Below, piece after piece: positions 9,266 to 18,111 of a stretch of 64,000 bases of DNA. The notes beneath the pieces are model-generated. The model ran no database searches and had not been told where the DNA came from. It saw nothing but the letters and a program-made list of their open reading frames with translations. The stretch covers positions 186,001 through 250,000 of the forward strand of contig NZ_RPOI01000008.1 of the NCBI RefSeq assembly GCF_003818115.1, given 5' to 3'. The stretch's first letter is position 1, and every line of letters starts with the position of its first letter. The position numbers were made by a program, and so were the translations under genes. The stretch is from Citrobacter youngae. GTDB lineage: Bacteria; Pseudomonadota; Gammaproteobacteria; Enterobacterales; Enterobacteriaceae.

Positions 9266-10639
9266 GTGACCGCTTTTTCAACCCTGAATGTTTTGCCTGC
9301 CGCCCAACTCGAGAATCTTAATGAGCTGGGTTATCTTGAAATGACGCCTGTTCAGGCCGCTGCGTTGCCGGCAATCCTGGCAGGAAAAGATGTTCGTGTG
9401 CAGGCAAAAACCGGCAGTGGCAAAACGGCCGCGTTTGGTCTTGGCCTGTTACAACACATTGATGCTGCGCTGTTTCAGACTCAGTCGCTGGTGCTGTGCC
9501 CAACCCGCGAACTGGCTGACCAGGTCGCCGGTGAATTGCGTCGTTTGGCGCGTTTTCTGCCAAATACCAAAATTTTGACGCTGTGCGGTGGCCAGCCCTT
9601 TGGCGCACAGCGTGATTCTCTGCAACATGCCCCACATATTATTGTTGCCACGCCGGGGCGTTTACTCGACCACCTGCAAAAAGGCACCGTCTCCCTTGAT
9701 GCGTTGAATACGCTGGTGATGGATGAAGCCGACCGGATGCTGGATATGGGATTTAGTGATGCAATTGATGACGTAATCCGCTTTGCGCCAGCGTCACGTC
9801 AGACATTGCTGTTTTCCGCAACCTGGCCGGAAGCGATTGCCGCGATCAGTGGTCGCGTGCAGAACAATCCGTTAACGATTGAGATTGATACAGTCGATGC
9901 GTTGCCAGCGATTGAACAACAATTCTTTGAAATCTCCTCACACGGCAAAATTCCGCTGTTGCAAAAATTACTTAGCCAGCATCAGCCGGCATCATGTGTG
10001 GTTTTCTGTAACACCAAAAAAGATTGTCAGGCTGTTTGTGATGCACTGAACGCAGCCGGGCAAAGCGCATTATCGCTTCATGGCGATCTTGAGCAACGCG
10101 ATCGGGACCAGACGCTCGTACGTTTTGCCAACGGCAGTGCTCGTGTTCTGGTTGCCACCGATGTGGCGGCGCGTGGCCTGGATATTAAATCGCTCGAGCT
10201 GGTGGTTAACTTTGAACTGGCATGGGATCCGGAAGTTCATGTACACCGTATTGGACGTACTGCCCGTGCGGGTAACAGTGGCCTGGCGATTAGCTTCTGT
10301 GCGCCGGAAGAAGCGCAACGTGCCAATATTTTGTCCGAGATGCTGCAACTGAAGCTGAACTGGCTGCTCGCACCGGGTAATGGTTCAATTCTGCCGCTGG
10401 AGGCTGAGATGGCAACACTGTGCATCGATGGCGGTAAAAAAGCTAAAATGCGGCCTGGTGATGTATTAGGGGCGTTGACCGGAGATATTGGTCTGGACGG
10501 GGCAGATATCGGCAAGATTGCCGTTCATCCGGCGCATGTCTACGTGGCCGTTCGCCAGTCTGTGGCACATAAAGCGTGGAAGCAACTGCAGAACGGTAAG
10601 ATCAAAGGTAAGAACTGCCGGGTTCGTTTATTAAAATAA
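9266..10639 (+). CDS. dbpA: ATP-dependent RNA helicase DbpA
   Basis: DEAD-box helicase that acts in late 50S ribosome assembly by binding hairpin 92 of 23S rRNA. 457 residues from a GTG start, in line with E. coli. Motifs in order: AKTGSGKT (Walker A, about 47-54), PTRELADQ, TPGRLLDH, DEAD (as VMDEADRMLD), SATWP, then the second RecA domain with ARGLDI and HRIGRTARAG. The C-terminal ~75 residues (MRPGDVLGALTGDIGLDGAD) form the RNA-recognition domain specific to DbpA. Nothing looks odd. Confidence 0.97.
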   Translation: MTAFSTLNVLPAAQLENLNELGYLEMTPVQAAALPAILAGKDVRVQAKTGSGKTAAFGLGLLQHIDAALFQTQSLVLCPTRELADQVAGELRRLARFLPNTKILTLCGGQPFGAQRDSLQHAPHIIVATPGRLLDHLQKGTVSLDALNTLVMDEADRMLDMGFSDAIDDVIRFAPASRQTLLFSATWPEAIAAISGRVQNNPLTIEIDTVDALPAIEQQFFEISSHGKIPLLQKLLSQHQPASCVVFCNTKKDCQAVCDALNAAGQSALSLHGDLEQRDRDQTLVRFANGSARVLVATDVAARGLDIKSLELVVNFELAWDPEVHVHRIGRTARAGNSGLAISFCAPEEAQRANILSEMLQLKLNWLLAPGNGSILPLEAEMATLCIDGGKKAKMRPGDVLGALTGDIGLDGADIGKIAVHPAHVYVAVRQSVAHKAWKQLQNGKIKGKNCRVRLLK

Positions 10640-10653
10640 ATGCCCGTAGGAAT

Positions 10654-10728
10654 GCCTGATGGCGTTCCGCTTATCAGGCCTACTGGTACTGACGTAATAC
10701 CTTGTCCAGTAGGCCGGATACGGCATCC
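10654..10728. repeat. REP/BIME palindromic element between dbpA and ttcA
   Basis: Two REP-like units in opposite orientation: GCCTGATGGCG with its partner CGCTTATCAGGCCTAC, then GTAGGCCGGATACGGCATCC. They lie in the convergent gap between dbpA and ttcA, a typical extragenic position. They probably stabilise or terminate both transcripts. Confidence 0.8.
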
Positions 10729-10734
10729 TCTCTA

Positions 10735-11670
10735 TTACTTCACTTCCACCACGTTCAGACGCAACTCATCTAACTGGTTTTCATCTTCTTCCGGCTGCCA
10801 GCCTGCTGGTTGCAGTGGGATCTCTTCACGATCGAATGCCAGATCACCGCCATCTACCACTTCTGAGCCGTGTTTGATGCCTTTAAAATCGAACAGATTA
10901 ATATCGCTCAGGTGAGAAGGCACCACATTCTGCATCGCACTGAACATCGTTTCAATACGACCTGGATAGCGCTTGTCCCAGTCACGCAGCATATCAGCGA
11001 TCACCTGACGTTGCAGGTTAGGCTGTGAACCACACAGGTTGCACGGAATAATTGGGAAACCTTTCGCTTCAGAGAAGCGCTCGATATCTTTTTCGCGGCA
11101 ATAGGCCAGCGGACGGATCACAATATGCTTACCATCATCGCTCATCAGCTTCGGCGGCATGCCTTTCATTTTCCCGCCGTAGAACATATTTAAAAACAGC
11201 GTTTGCAGGATGTCGTCGCGATGGTGTCCGAGCGCAATTTTGGTGGCGCCTAATTCGGTTGCCGTGCGGTACAAAATGCCGCGGCGCAGACGAGAACAGA
11301 GAGAGCAGGTCGTTTTGCCTTCAGGAATTTTATCTTTGACGATCCCGTAGGTATTTTCTTCGACAATTTTATACTCAACACCCAGTTGTTCCAGATACTC
11401 CGGCAGGATGTGCTCCGGGAAGCCCGGTTGTTTTTGATCCAAATTTACGGCGACCAAAGAGAAACTGATTGGGGCGCTTTGCTGCAAATTTCGCAGGATT
11501 TCCAGCATGGTGTAGCTATCTTTCCCACCGGAAAGACACACCATAATGCGATCGCCGTCTTCGATCATATTGAAATCGGCAATAGCTTCACCTACGTTAC
11601 GACGCAGGCGTTTCTGTAATTTGTTCAGGTTGTATTGTTCTTTCTTTGTAACTTGTTGATTATCTTGCAT
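10735..11670 (-). CDS. ttcA: tRNA 2-thiocytidine biosynthesis protein TtcA
   Basis: Thiolates cytidine 32 of several tRNAs using ATP and an iron-sulfur cluster. 311 residues from [10 protein letters not shown], equal to E. coli. The PP-loop SGGKDS is at about residues 47-52. Cysteine pairs CSLC (about 122-125) and the later CNLCGS provide the cluster and catalytic ligands. A longer in-frame start 14 codons upstream exists but is not conserved. In E. coli the Rac prophage is inserted at the 5' end of this gene; here an integrase remnant ends about 50 bases from the start codon, so the same attachment region was used. Confidence 0.96.
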   Translation of the reverse strand: MQDNQQVTKKEQYNLNKLQKRLRRNVGEAIADFNMIEDGDRIMVCLSGGKDSYTMLEILRNLQQSAPISFSLVAVNLDQKQPGFPEHILPEYLEQLGVEYKIVEENTYGIVKDKIPEGKTTCSLCSRLRRGILYRTATELGATKIALGHHRDDILQTLFLNMFYGGKMKGMPPKLMSDDGKHIVIRPLAYCREKDIERFSEAKGFPIIPCNLCGSQPNLQRQVIADMLRDWDKRYPGRIETMFSAMQNVVPSHLSDINLFDFKGIKHGSEVVDGGDLAFDREEIPLQPAGWQPEEDENQLDELRLNVVEVK

Positions 11671-11719
11671 TCTTACTGTTCTCAAAAAACAAAAGGGGCA
11701 TATAAGGGGCAAACTTCCA

Positions 11720-12285
11720 TCACAGGGCTAGTTTGTTATTCAACATTGCAACCTGATCGCCATTCATTTCTTCAATCCATGTACTGTAGACTTCGTACAC
11801 CATTTGCACGTTTTCATGCCCCATCTGATTAGCTATAAATGATGGGTTCGCTCCAGCCGATAATAGCCAGCAGGCAAAAGTATGCCGCGTATGGTACGGA
11901 TTACGGCGACGAATACCAGCACGTTTTACAGCGGCGTTCCAACTCGCACCGATGCTACTCATAGAGTAGTAAGGTTTTTGCTCTTCTTTTCGCATCCGGG
12001 GCATAAAAAGTGTACGCGTTGGTTTTCAGTCTTACCGTACTCTCTATGGTGGAACACTATTTTTGTCCTGGGTTGTCGTGCAGTCATTTCGCGCTGAACT
12101 TTGAGCGCATCCAGTGCTGGCTCCAGTAGTTTTATCGTCCTGATCCCGGCATCTGTCTTTGGTGGTTCGAAAGTCCCAATGATGGTCAGGTTGCGGCAGA
12201 CTTTGACAGTACCCACCGCCATGTCTACATCTTCCCAAGTCAGAGCGGCCAGCTCACCGTGTATGTCTCTTTCATTTTGCTGCAC
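11720..12285 (-). pseudogene. Tyrosine-recombinase (phage integrase) remnant, frameshifted and N-terminally deleted
   Basis: Two consecutive minus-strand frames together encode the catalytic half of a lambda-type integrase. The upstream frame has GELAALTWEDVDMAVG and an IGTFEPPKTDAGIRTI segment. The downstream frame has the HTRHTFA box, MGHENVQMVYEVY (GH motif and tyrosine nucleophile) and STWIEEM. They are joined across a run of five A at 12005-12009 (five T on the coding strand). One extra T would restore the frame, so this looks like a one-base contraction. The N-terminal domain and the first catalytic arginine region are missing or scrambled. The gene end abuts the ttcA 5' end, matching the orientation of intR of Rac. 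It is inactive. Confidence 0.88.
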
Positions 12286-12688
12286 CCTTATGGGGTCGGC
12301 CCTTCAGAAGCACCGCAGTAAAACATAATACCCATCACTGAATAAGAATACCTAAGCGATACAATCCCCTTTAGCACAAGGGGATCTTTATGTCTGATGT
12401 TGTCTCAGAACTGAGCTGAAACAAACCGTGATAGTTGGTTCACCAGATTAAGTGGTTGTAATGGCAAATAATGATGCAGATCGGAAAATCAACCCAACTT
12501 ATACAGGTCGCTATTGAGAAATTCGAAACCCGCGAAAAATAGAAAAGGGCATATGTGTGAAAGTAAGCAGGATTGATACTTCGTAGTATTAATTCTAAAT
12601 ACAATGTATGCGGCTTTTTATAAAAAACCCCGCAATGCGAGGTTTAGTGTGCGACATAACTTGAATCAAAAGACATTAATTTGATTAC
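12286..12688. other. Prophage-remnant non-coding stretch
   Basis: AT-rich DNA between the dead integrase and the lipoprotein genes. It contains a small hairpin near 12371-12386 (CCCCTTTAGCACAAGGGG) followed by a nine-codon reading frame, and the terminator listed separately. I see no intact gene. Confidence 0.5.
12622..12645 (-). terminator. Terminator of the remnant lipoprotein operon
   Basis: Read on the minus strand: AACCTCGC-ATT-GCGGGGTT stem with one G-T pair, followed by TTTTTTATAAAAAG. It lies downstream of the 12776-13156 lipoprotein gene. Confidence 0.8.
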
Positions 12689-12775
12689 TTACTTTGCATA
12701 ACCTTTAAATACGCCTTTATCATCCATCACAGCAAGCTTACCGTTTTTATAAGCGATAAATGTATACAATCCTTG

Positions 12776-13156
12776 TTAGTAAGTTGTAGTTTCTTTTGTT
12801 TCTTCAGCAGTTGCTGCTGGCTTACCATCAACGACAAGGCCGTTCGGTGTCATTTCCAGTTTCATGCCGTTCCAGTGTTTCACGCCTGCTTTTTTTGCTG
12901 CCTGTGCTTTCTGATCAACATTTTTGTAATGTTTGCGGTTGATTTCATTTCCTTCACGGATTGCAGCGGCTTGCTGATTTGAAGCATTCAATGTAGCCAT
13001 GTTTGACTGGTAGTTACGCCAGTACGCTTTCTCTTCCTGGTAACACACATCACGGCTAACACCCTTTGCCTCACATTGTGCGAGACGTTGTTCTTCTGAT
13101 ACGCAACCAGCCAGAACACTAACTGCTGCCAGGACTGCCAGATATTTAATCTTCAT
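12776..13156 (-). CDS. Prophage-associated lipoprotein, probably shortened by an in-frame stop
   Basis: 126 residues from MKIKYLAVLAAVSVLAGC, a lipoprotein signal with an LAGC lipobox; a hydrophilic coiled region rich in Gln, Asn and Lys follows. The reading frame ends in TTTY-TAA, but the same frame continues after TAA for 28 more sense codons (GLYTFIAYKNGKLAVMDDKG and on to GYAK) before a second stop at 12689. That tail looks like coding sequence, so the TAA is probably a recent nonsense mutation. No family is recognised. A second broken lipoprotein gene lies just upstream on the same strand, and an integrase remnant downstream, so prophage origin is likely. Confidence 0.6.
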   Translation of the reverse strand: MKIKYLAVLAAVSVLAGCVSEEQRLAQCEAKGVSRDVCYQEEKAYWRNYQSNMATLNASNQQAAAIREGNEINRKHYKNVDQKAQAAKKAGVKHWNGMKLEMTPNGLVVDGKPAATAEETKETTTY

Positions 13157-13187
13157 ACTCATCACCATTAATTTATAACTTTATGTT

Positions 13188-13388
13188 TTAATTGTATTTT
13201 ATTTTTCGGCGTTCAACTTCTTTTGCGTTCGCCTTTGCGTAATACATATTTCCGTCTTCACGAGCATGTTTGCATAGTTCATCGTTGCTAAATTTTTGTG
13301 CACGTTCGTCAGAATTTCTCTCTGCTTTTGCAATTAGAGAACTGCATCCGGAAACAGCAATGACTGCCGATAGTGATGCTGCAGGCAA
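13188..13388 (-). pseudogene. Second small lipoprotein, 5' end lost
   Basis: The frame reads ASLSAVIAVSGCSSLIAKAE and continues hydrophilic to KEVERRKIKYN. VSGC is a clear lipobox with a hydrophobic stretch before it, but the expected Met-Lys start is absent. The sequence upstream instead belongs to the divergent MscS gene. It appears cut at about 13385-13390. A TTG within the frame could serve as a poor start, so expression cannot be excluded. Confidence 0.55.
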
Positions 13389-14851
13389 AGTTCGGTTTGA
13401 GCACTCCGGAGGAGCGGGTGCTACGTATCCGTAACACATTGCGAAACTTCACTGAAACCGATGTGCGTGAGCCGCTAAAAATCGTTTCTGTCACCCGTTA
13501 TAACCAACCTGGAAGGTTTATCGTGATGAACGGTAAACCAGTGATGTTGCTTAGCGCAGGCGACCTGGATGAAGGGGATGATCTCACACTCGATCAGGCG
13601 GCACATCGTGTACTGGGGCGCATGGAGAAGCAGCGAAAAGCGCTGAACGATCAGTTTAACAGTGGCTGGCTGGTACTTTCAGCAGTGAAGACTGCGGTGG
13701 GATTCCTGGGACTGGTTCTTTTCTGGTACTGCTCATACCGTTCCTGTCGCTGGGTGAGTCGAGTTTATCGTCGGCGTATTATTGAGAACCGTAGCTTAAT
13801 CCCCCAACACTGGAGACGGTTTATTGGCGCAATTGAAACACGCTTATATGCCATTCTAATAATTCTGATAGGCATCGTGGCGTTGTATGTCTGGCTCAGT
13901 TGGGTGTTCGGTCTGTTTCCCTGGACACGCGTCTGGGGAGAATCATTAGGTGATTGGCCTGTACGCGTGGTGCAAGGGATTGCATTGTCCATCGTCTCGG
14001 CTCTGCCGGGGTTAATGATCGTACTGATCATTTTCTTCATCACAGCATTAATCCTGAAACTGTTAAAGGCGATACTCAACCAAGTGGAAGCAGGGCGTTT
14101 ACAATTGCCGGGTATTCATCCAGAGACAGCAGGAGCCACCCGTAAGTTGATATCTGTGGTGGTATGGCTCTTTGCGTTATCAGCAGCTTACCCTTTTTTA
14201 CCCGGAGCTAATTCCTTGGCATTTAAAGGCATCAGTGTATTCTTTGGACTGATGCTTACACTTGGTTCGGCCGGGGTTATGAACCACGCCATGAGTGGGC
14301 TGGTATTGATCTACTCTCGCGCTCTGCGAAAAGGGGACGTGATCCGGGTGGCTGATAACGAGGGGCTGGTAAGCGAAATCGGTATGCTGGCGACAAAGAT
14401 CATCACCCGTGAAAATTATGTGGTCACGGTACCTAATGCGGTAGTGGTAAGCGGGAAAATTACTAATTTGAGCTCACAAAGCGTTAACGGAGGTGTCAAC
14501 CTGACTGTTGGTGTCACTATTGGTTATGACACTCCCTGGCGCCAGGTCCATGCAATGCTCGAGTTGGCGGGCAAGCGAGCCAAAGGCGTTGATCTTTCAC
14601 AGCCACCGTTGGTTCGTCAATTGAATCTGATGGACTGGTATATCGCCTACGAGTTGCAAGTATGTCTGTTACCGGGCGTGTCGCTGGCAGATGCCCGTAA
14701 CGAACTGCACAGCAATATTCAGGATGTCTTCAATGAATTTAATGTGCAGATTATGTCCCCGAACTTTGTGCTGCAACCGGAAAACAGTGTGATGGTGCCC
14801 AAAGATAGCTGGTATATGCCACCGGCTATGCCACCGCAGGGTAAAGAATGA
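13373..14851 (+). pseudogene. MscS-family mechanosensitive channel, N-terminus truncated
   Basis: 492 codons are open. The product begins directly in a soluble segment (QAKFGLSTPEERVLRIRNTL, then VMNGKPVMLLS) that in this subfamily follows a cleaved signal peptide, which is absent here. About five membrane helices follow (about 98-120, 158-180, 204-235, 260-280, 285-310). The pore-lining helix and beta domain read LTLGSAGVMNHAMSGLVLIY and GDVIRVADNEGLVSEIG. The 5' end coincides with the broken 5' end of the opposing lipoprotein gene, so a deletion fused the two. Without signal peptide and native promoter the gene is probably non-functional, though translation from 13373 or 13376 is possible. 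Confidence 0.65.
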
Positions 14852-15113
14852 CTTGCTGCCTTGATATTACTATGTCCCTATCTGGATCTTGATTCGGTTC
14901 CACGAGGATGATCTCCTGCAGTTGGAAAATTTAGTCTTCATTCGTCGAAACCCATGCTTGTGTTAATTTACCTGGATTTTGCCAGCTGAAAGAAATCGCT
15001 CCTTACTAAAGCATAGATAATTCAACCCGCTAAGGCGTGTTTTCTTTTTTTACTACTGACAGGAAATTAACAATTTGTGCTCTTAAAACGTTGATCATTT
15101 TCGTGTACATTTG
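14852..15113. other. Intergenic stretch between the MscS remnant and the SOS remnant
   Basis: About 260 bases with no supportable gene. There is a weak hairpin (CCGCTAAGGCG, near 15030) followed by a T-rich run, possibly a terminator for the MscS gene. Confidence 0.4.
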
Positions 15114-15133
15114 TGCTGTATAAAAACACAGTA
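15114..15133 (+). promoter_or_regulatory. LexA (SOS) box of a decayed dinI-umuDC locus
   Basis: TGCTGTATAAAAACACAGTA contains a perfect CTGT-N8-ACAG core. It lies 19 bases before a short ATG frame that resembles the start of DinI-like proteins and about 60 bases before the umuC remnant. It is a relic SOS promoter. Confidence 0.8.
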
Positions 15134-15151
15134 AATGCAATGAAGGCTATT

Positions 15152-15187
15152 ATGAAAGTTGAATTAACCATTGATCGCATGAAATAA
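15152..15187 (+). pseudogene. Stub of a DinI-like SOS protein
   Basis: Eleven codons, MKVELTIDRMK, then TAA. The sequence resembles the first beta strand of DinI/ImpC-like proteins, which often precede umuDC homologues under one LexA box. Identification rests on 11 residues plus context (LexA box upstream, umuC remnant downstream). Confidence 0.35.
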
Positions 15188-15195
15188 CTTCCCCG

Positions 15196-15656
15196 GCTAT
15201 TTGCAGCTATGCTACGCGTGTAGCGGAGAAGTTGCGTAGTGAACATCAATACTGCCGGATTGTGTCAGCATTCGTCAAAATCTCGCCGTTTGCCCTTAAC
15301 GAACCTTATTATGGCAACAGCTCTTCAATGAAGCACAAGACAGTCGGGCCATCATCAGCGCGGCTACGCGTTGCCTTGATGCGATTTGGCGCGACGGCCA
15401 CCAATACCAGAAAGCGGGAATTATTCTTGGTGGCTTCTTCAGTCAGGGGGTGGCTCAGCTCAACCTGTTTGACGACCACGCGCCGCACGCCGGGAGTGAA
15501 AAATTGATGGAGGCGTTGGATCACCTCAATACGAAAGATGGCAGGGGGACTTTGTTCTTTGCCGGGCAGGGAATACAGCAAAAATGGCAGATAAAGAGGG
15601 AGATGCTCTCGCTACGGTATACGCCGAGATATTCTGATTTATTATGCATTAGATAG
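15196..15656 (+). pseudogene. umuC 3' remnant (DNA polymerase V catalytic subunit), frameshifted
   Basis: The first frame reads AICSYATRVAEKLRSEHQYC through [14 protein letters not shown]. After a deletion of about 13 bases near 15330, relative to the intact umuC at 44865-46133, another frame continues with [42 protein letters not shown] and TPRYSDLLCIR. This covers roughly the last 150 of 422 codons. The catalytic N-terminal half and umuD are gone. It diverges clearly from the intact copy, so it is a separate, older homologue. Confidence 0.9.
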
Positions 15657-15775
15657 CGCGTGAGTATTTGAGGTTCTCATGAAATTCATACAAAACTACT
15701 ATTCCAGTAATTGAAATGTGAACGATTATATAATTAAGTGTTTTTAAATTTGCAATCAATATCGTGGGTGAGCCG

Positions 15776-16771
15776 ATGAAAACAGAAAAAATATTTTCTA
15801 TAAGCCTGGCTTTCATTCCATTAATTTCATTTGCAGATATGAATAGCTGTGTCGGGTTAGCCAACACCCTAAAAGAATATAATATATCGAGCCAGTCGTC
15901 AGCATTTCTAAATAGTGCATTTGACCAATATTGTGACCAGAGTGGCTCCACAAAAGCATCTGGTGGTGGGATTGGGTTGGATATGGTGATAAAAGCCATC
16001 CCAATTAAATTTACTGGAAGTTATTCTTCGACAGAAGAAGGCTTTAGAAACTTTTGTAAAAATTACTCGTCAGTAGCAACTGCTGCCGAGAGAAAATTCT
16101 CGTACGAAGAGAAAATCGCCACCAAGTCTTTGGAAACAATAGACTCATGCTTGCGGATCGCTGCGACTGGAGCAGTGGTGACGCATGAAATACCAAACGC
16201 AAAATCCGTCGTGTTTTATTTGCAAAGCGGTTCAGCAACGAAATTAGAGTTAAAAGGATTGTTCCCTACTCCTGATGATGGTGTTTTATGTAAATCACAA
16301 GTTGATGGACAGCTTAAAAATATAACTGAAGAGACGTACACCAAAGTTGAACCAAGTATTAGCATTTCTTGTTCGAGAATTGCTAAGGCACAGGGGGCAG
16401 GGGTTAAAACGTATGAAGAGCAAGTAATAACACTGGCCACCAATCTAGGTAACTACACTGTTTTTTTACCACAAGATGAAAGAATGCCAATAGATATGGC
16501 TCAAAACATTTCGAACCGAGTGGACAAGCTTGAGGCGAGTAGCTTTGAACTTTCCGCAAAAACATTATCTTTAGAAAATGATTCGAATAAAGAAAAAGTT
16601 GCGTTGAAGTTTGTGGTTGTTACTAATGCAGAGAACTGTCCAGATGGCTGGACAAGCCAGGGAGTGGTAGGTTGGATAATGCACAATCCGGATTATAGTA
16701 ACAACGTCGGAAAAGGGGGAAGATTCAATGACGACTGGACATGGACGCATCCTCGGTTATGTAAACGTTAA
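15776..16771 (+). CDS. Secreted protein of unknown function
   Basis: 331 residues from MKTEKIFSISLAFIPLISFA, a Sec signal peptide cleaved about residue 20 (FADMNSC). The ATG follows GGTGAG, which favours it over the ATG four codons upstream. The mature protein has eight or more cysteines spread along it, a Gly/Ser-rich patch (STKASGGGIGLD), a middle beta-rich region, a predicted coiled segment (NRVDKLEASSFELSAKTLS) and a C-terminal module with NCPDGWTSQGVVGW and DDWTWTHPRLCKR. I do not recognise the family. It is AT-rich relative to neighbours and sits between two gene relics (umuC and SRAP), which suggests horizontal acquisition. Location would be periplasm or outside. Confidence 0.75.
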   Translation: MKTEKIFSISLAFIPLISFADMNSCVGLANTLKEYNISSQSSAFLNSAFDQYCDQSGSTKASGGGIGLDMVIKAIPIKFTGSYSSTEEGFRNFCKNYSSVATAAERKFSYEEKIATKSLETIDSCLRIAATGAVVTHEIPNAKSVVFYLQSGSATKLELKGLFPTPDDGVLCKSQVDGQLKNITEETYTKVEPSISISCSRIAKAQGAGVKTYEEQVITLATNLGNYTVFLPQDERMPIDMAQNISNRVDKLEASSFELSAKTLSLENDSNKEKVALKFVVVTNAENCPDGWTSQGVVGWIMHNPDYSNNVGKGGRFNDDWTWTHPRLCKR

Positions 16772-16851
16772 CCAGCGAGCCGATCCAATAGACATAACGG
16801 TAGTTATAAAGGGTCAATAAGTATGGCACCTTGATTATTCACATTCCCAAC

Positions 16852-16871
16852 GGCACGCGTCATGGCGTGCC
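16852..16871 (+). terminator. Possible hairpin terminator after the secreted protein gene
   Basis: A 7-bp perfect stem GGCACGC/GCGTGCC with a 6-base loop, followed by ATATAAATTTA. The T-tract is weak. Confidence 0.4.
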
Positions 16872-16889
16872 ATATAAATTTATCAGCCG

Positions 16890-17063
16890 TCACGGAGCCG
16901 TCGGCTGCAATTCACGTCCGCTCAGAAGCAGAACTTTGGTCCCTGGTACTACGTTGAAATGCCCGCTCGGTTACGGACCATATGGAATGTCTCGTTCGAC
17001 TTCTTCAGCGAGAAGGGCGAGATAATCTTCACGCGTCATTGACTGTGAAAAGCGTCCACACAT
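16890..17063 (-). pseudogene. SRAP (YedK/HMCES) gene 5' remnant
   Basis: The minus frame begins MCGRFSQSMTREDYLALLAE and runs to ERDIPYGP, then TAA, then continues in frame as PSGHFNVVPGTKVLLLSGRE before a further stop. Cys2 of MCGRF is the residue that crosslinks to abasic sites in single-stranded DNA in this family. Only about 55 of about 220 codons remain, with an in-frame stop where YedK has a Glu codon. It is dead. Confidence 0.85.
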
Positions 17064-17195
17064 AGAAACTTCCAGCCAGATGCCAGAGAAAGTATTAAAA
17101 AAGTCTGATCTAAAAACTATGGCATATGTGGTACGGATAAGCGGGAAAAATGTCAGCACATTTAGGTCAGGAGTCGTGGGGTAAAAGAGAGGAAA

Positions 17196-17222
17196 CAAAA
17201 AAGCCCGCAACGGTGTGCGGGC
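17196..17222 (-). terminator. uspF terminator
   Basis: On the minus strand GCCCGC-ACACCGTT-GCGGGC followed by TTTTTTG, just after the uspF stop codon. Confidence 0.9.
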
Positions 17223-17230
17223 CAGACAGC

Positions 17231-17677
<447 letters not shown>

Positions 17678-17746
17678 TTAAGTATCCATCTAAAGCTTAC
17701 CGCGTAATGGCACTTTATGTACAATGACAAAGATCACATTTTGGCA

Positions 17747-17959
17747 TCACTTTATTTTGATTTCAGGAAATTTCCCTTTTATAACCCCATCATAAAATCG
17801 GCCCTTAGAGACCACGCTAAGGAAATCACGAAAAATACGCGCCGGGACATGCTGATACTGCAATGTAGTGAGTTGATGAAAGCGAATTTCCAGTGTGCGA
17901 GAGGATTCGTCATAGCCGACGGATGCAATACGGGATGATTTAACGGGGTGATGATTCAT
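17747..17959 (-). CDS. KTSC-domain small protein
   Basis: 70 residues matching the KTSC domain along almost the whole length: VKSSRIASVGYDESSRTLEI, LQYQHVPARIFRDFL, and SKGRFYDGVIKGKF. The family is named for a Lys-Thr-Ser-Cys pattern in other members and is found alone or fused to lysyl-tRNA synthetase. Its function is unknown; a nucleic-acid or phage-related role has been guessed. It lies between uspF and ompN on the same strand. Confidence 0.75.
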   Translation of the reverse strand: MNHHPVKSSRIASVGYDESSRTLEIRFHQLTTLQYQHVPARIFRDFLSVVSKGRFYDGVIKGKFPEIKIK

Positions 17960-18075
17960 TGCAGGTATCCTCTACTACAGGTATTAATGCAAGATATCAT
18001 CTATCAAAGGTGTATTTTAACGCAACAGATATAATGTTTTGATCTGGATAAAACAGAATTGCGATAACCGAAAGG

Positions 18076-18103
18076 AAAGCCCGCTGTTGCCAGCGGGCTA
18101 TCA
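18076..18103 (-). terminator. ompN terminator
   Basis: Minus strand AGCCCGCTGGCAACAGCGGGCT followed by TTCCTTTC, about 10 bases after the ompN stop codon. Confidence 0.85.
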
Positions 18104-18111
18104 GAGACAGA

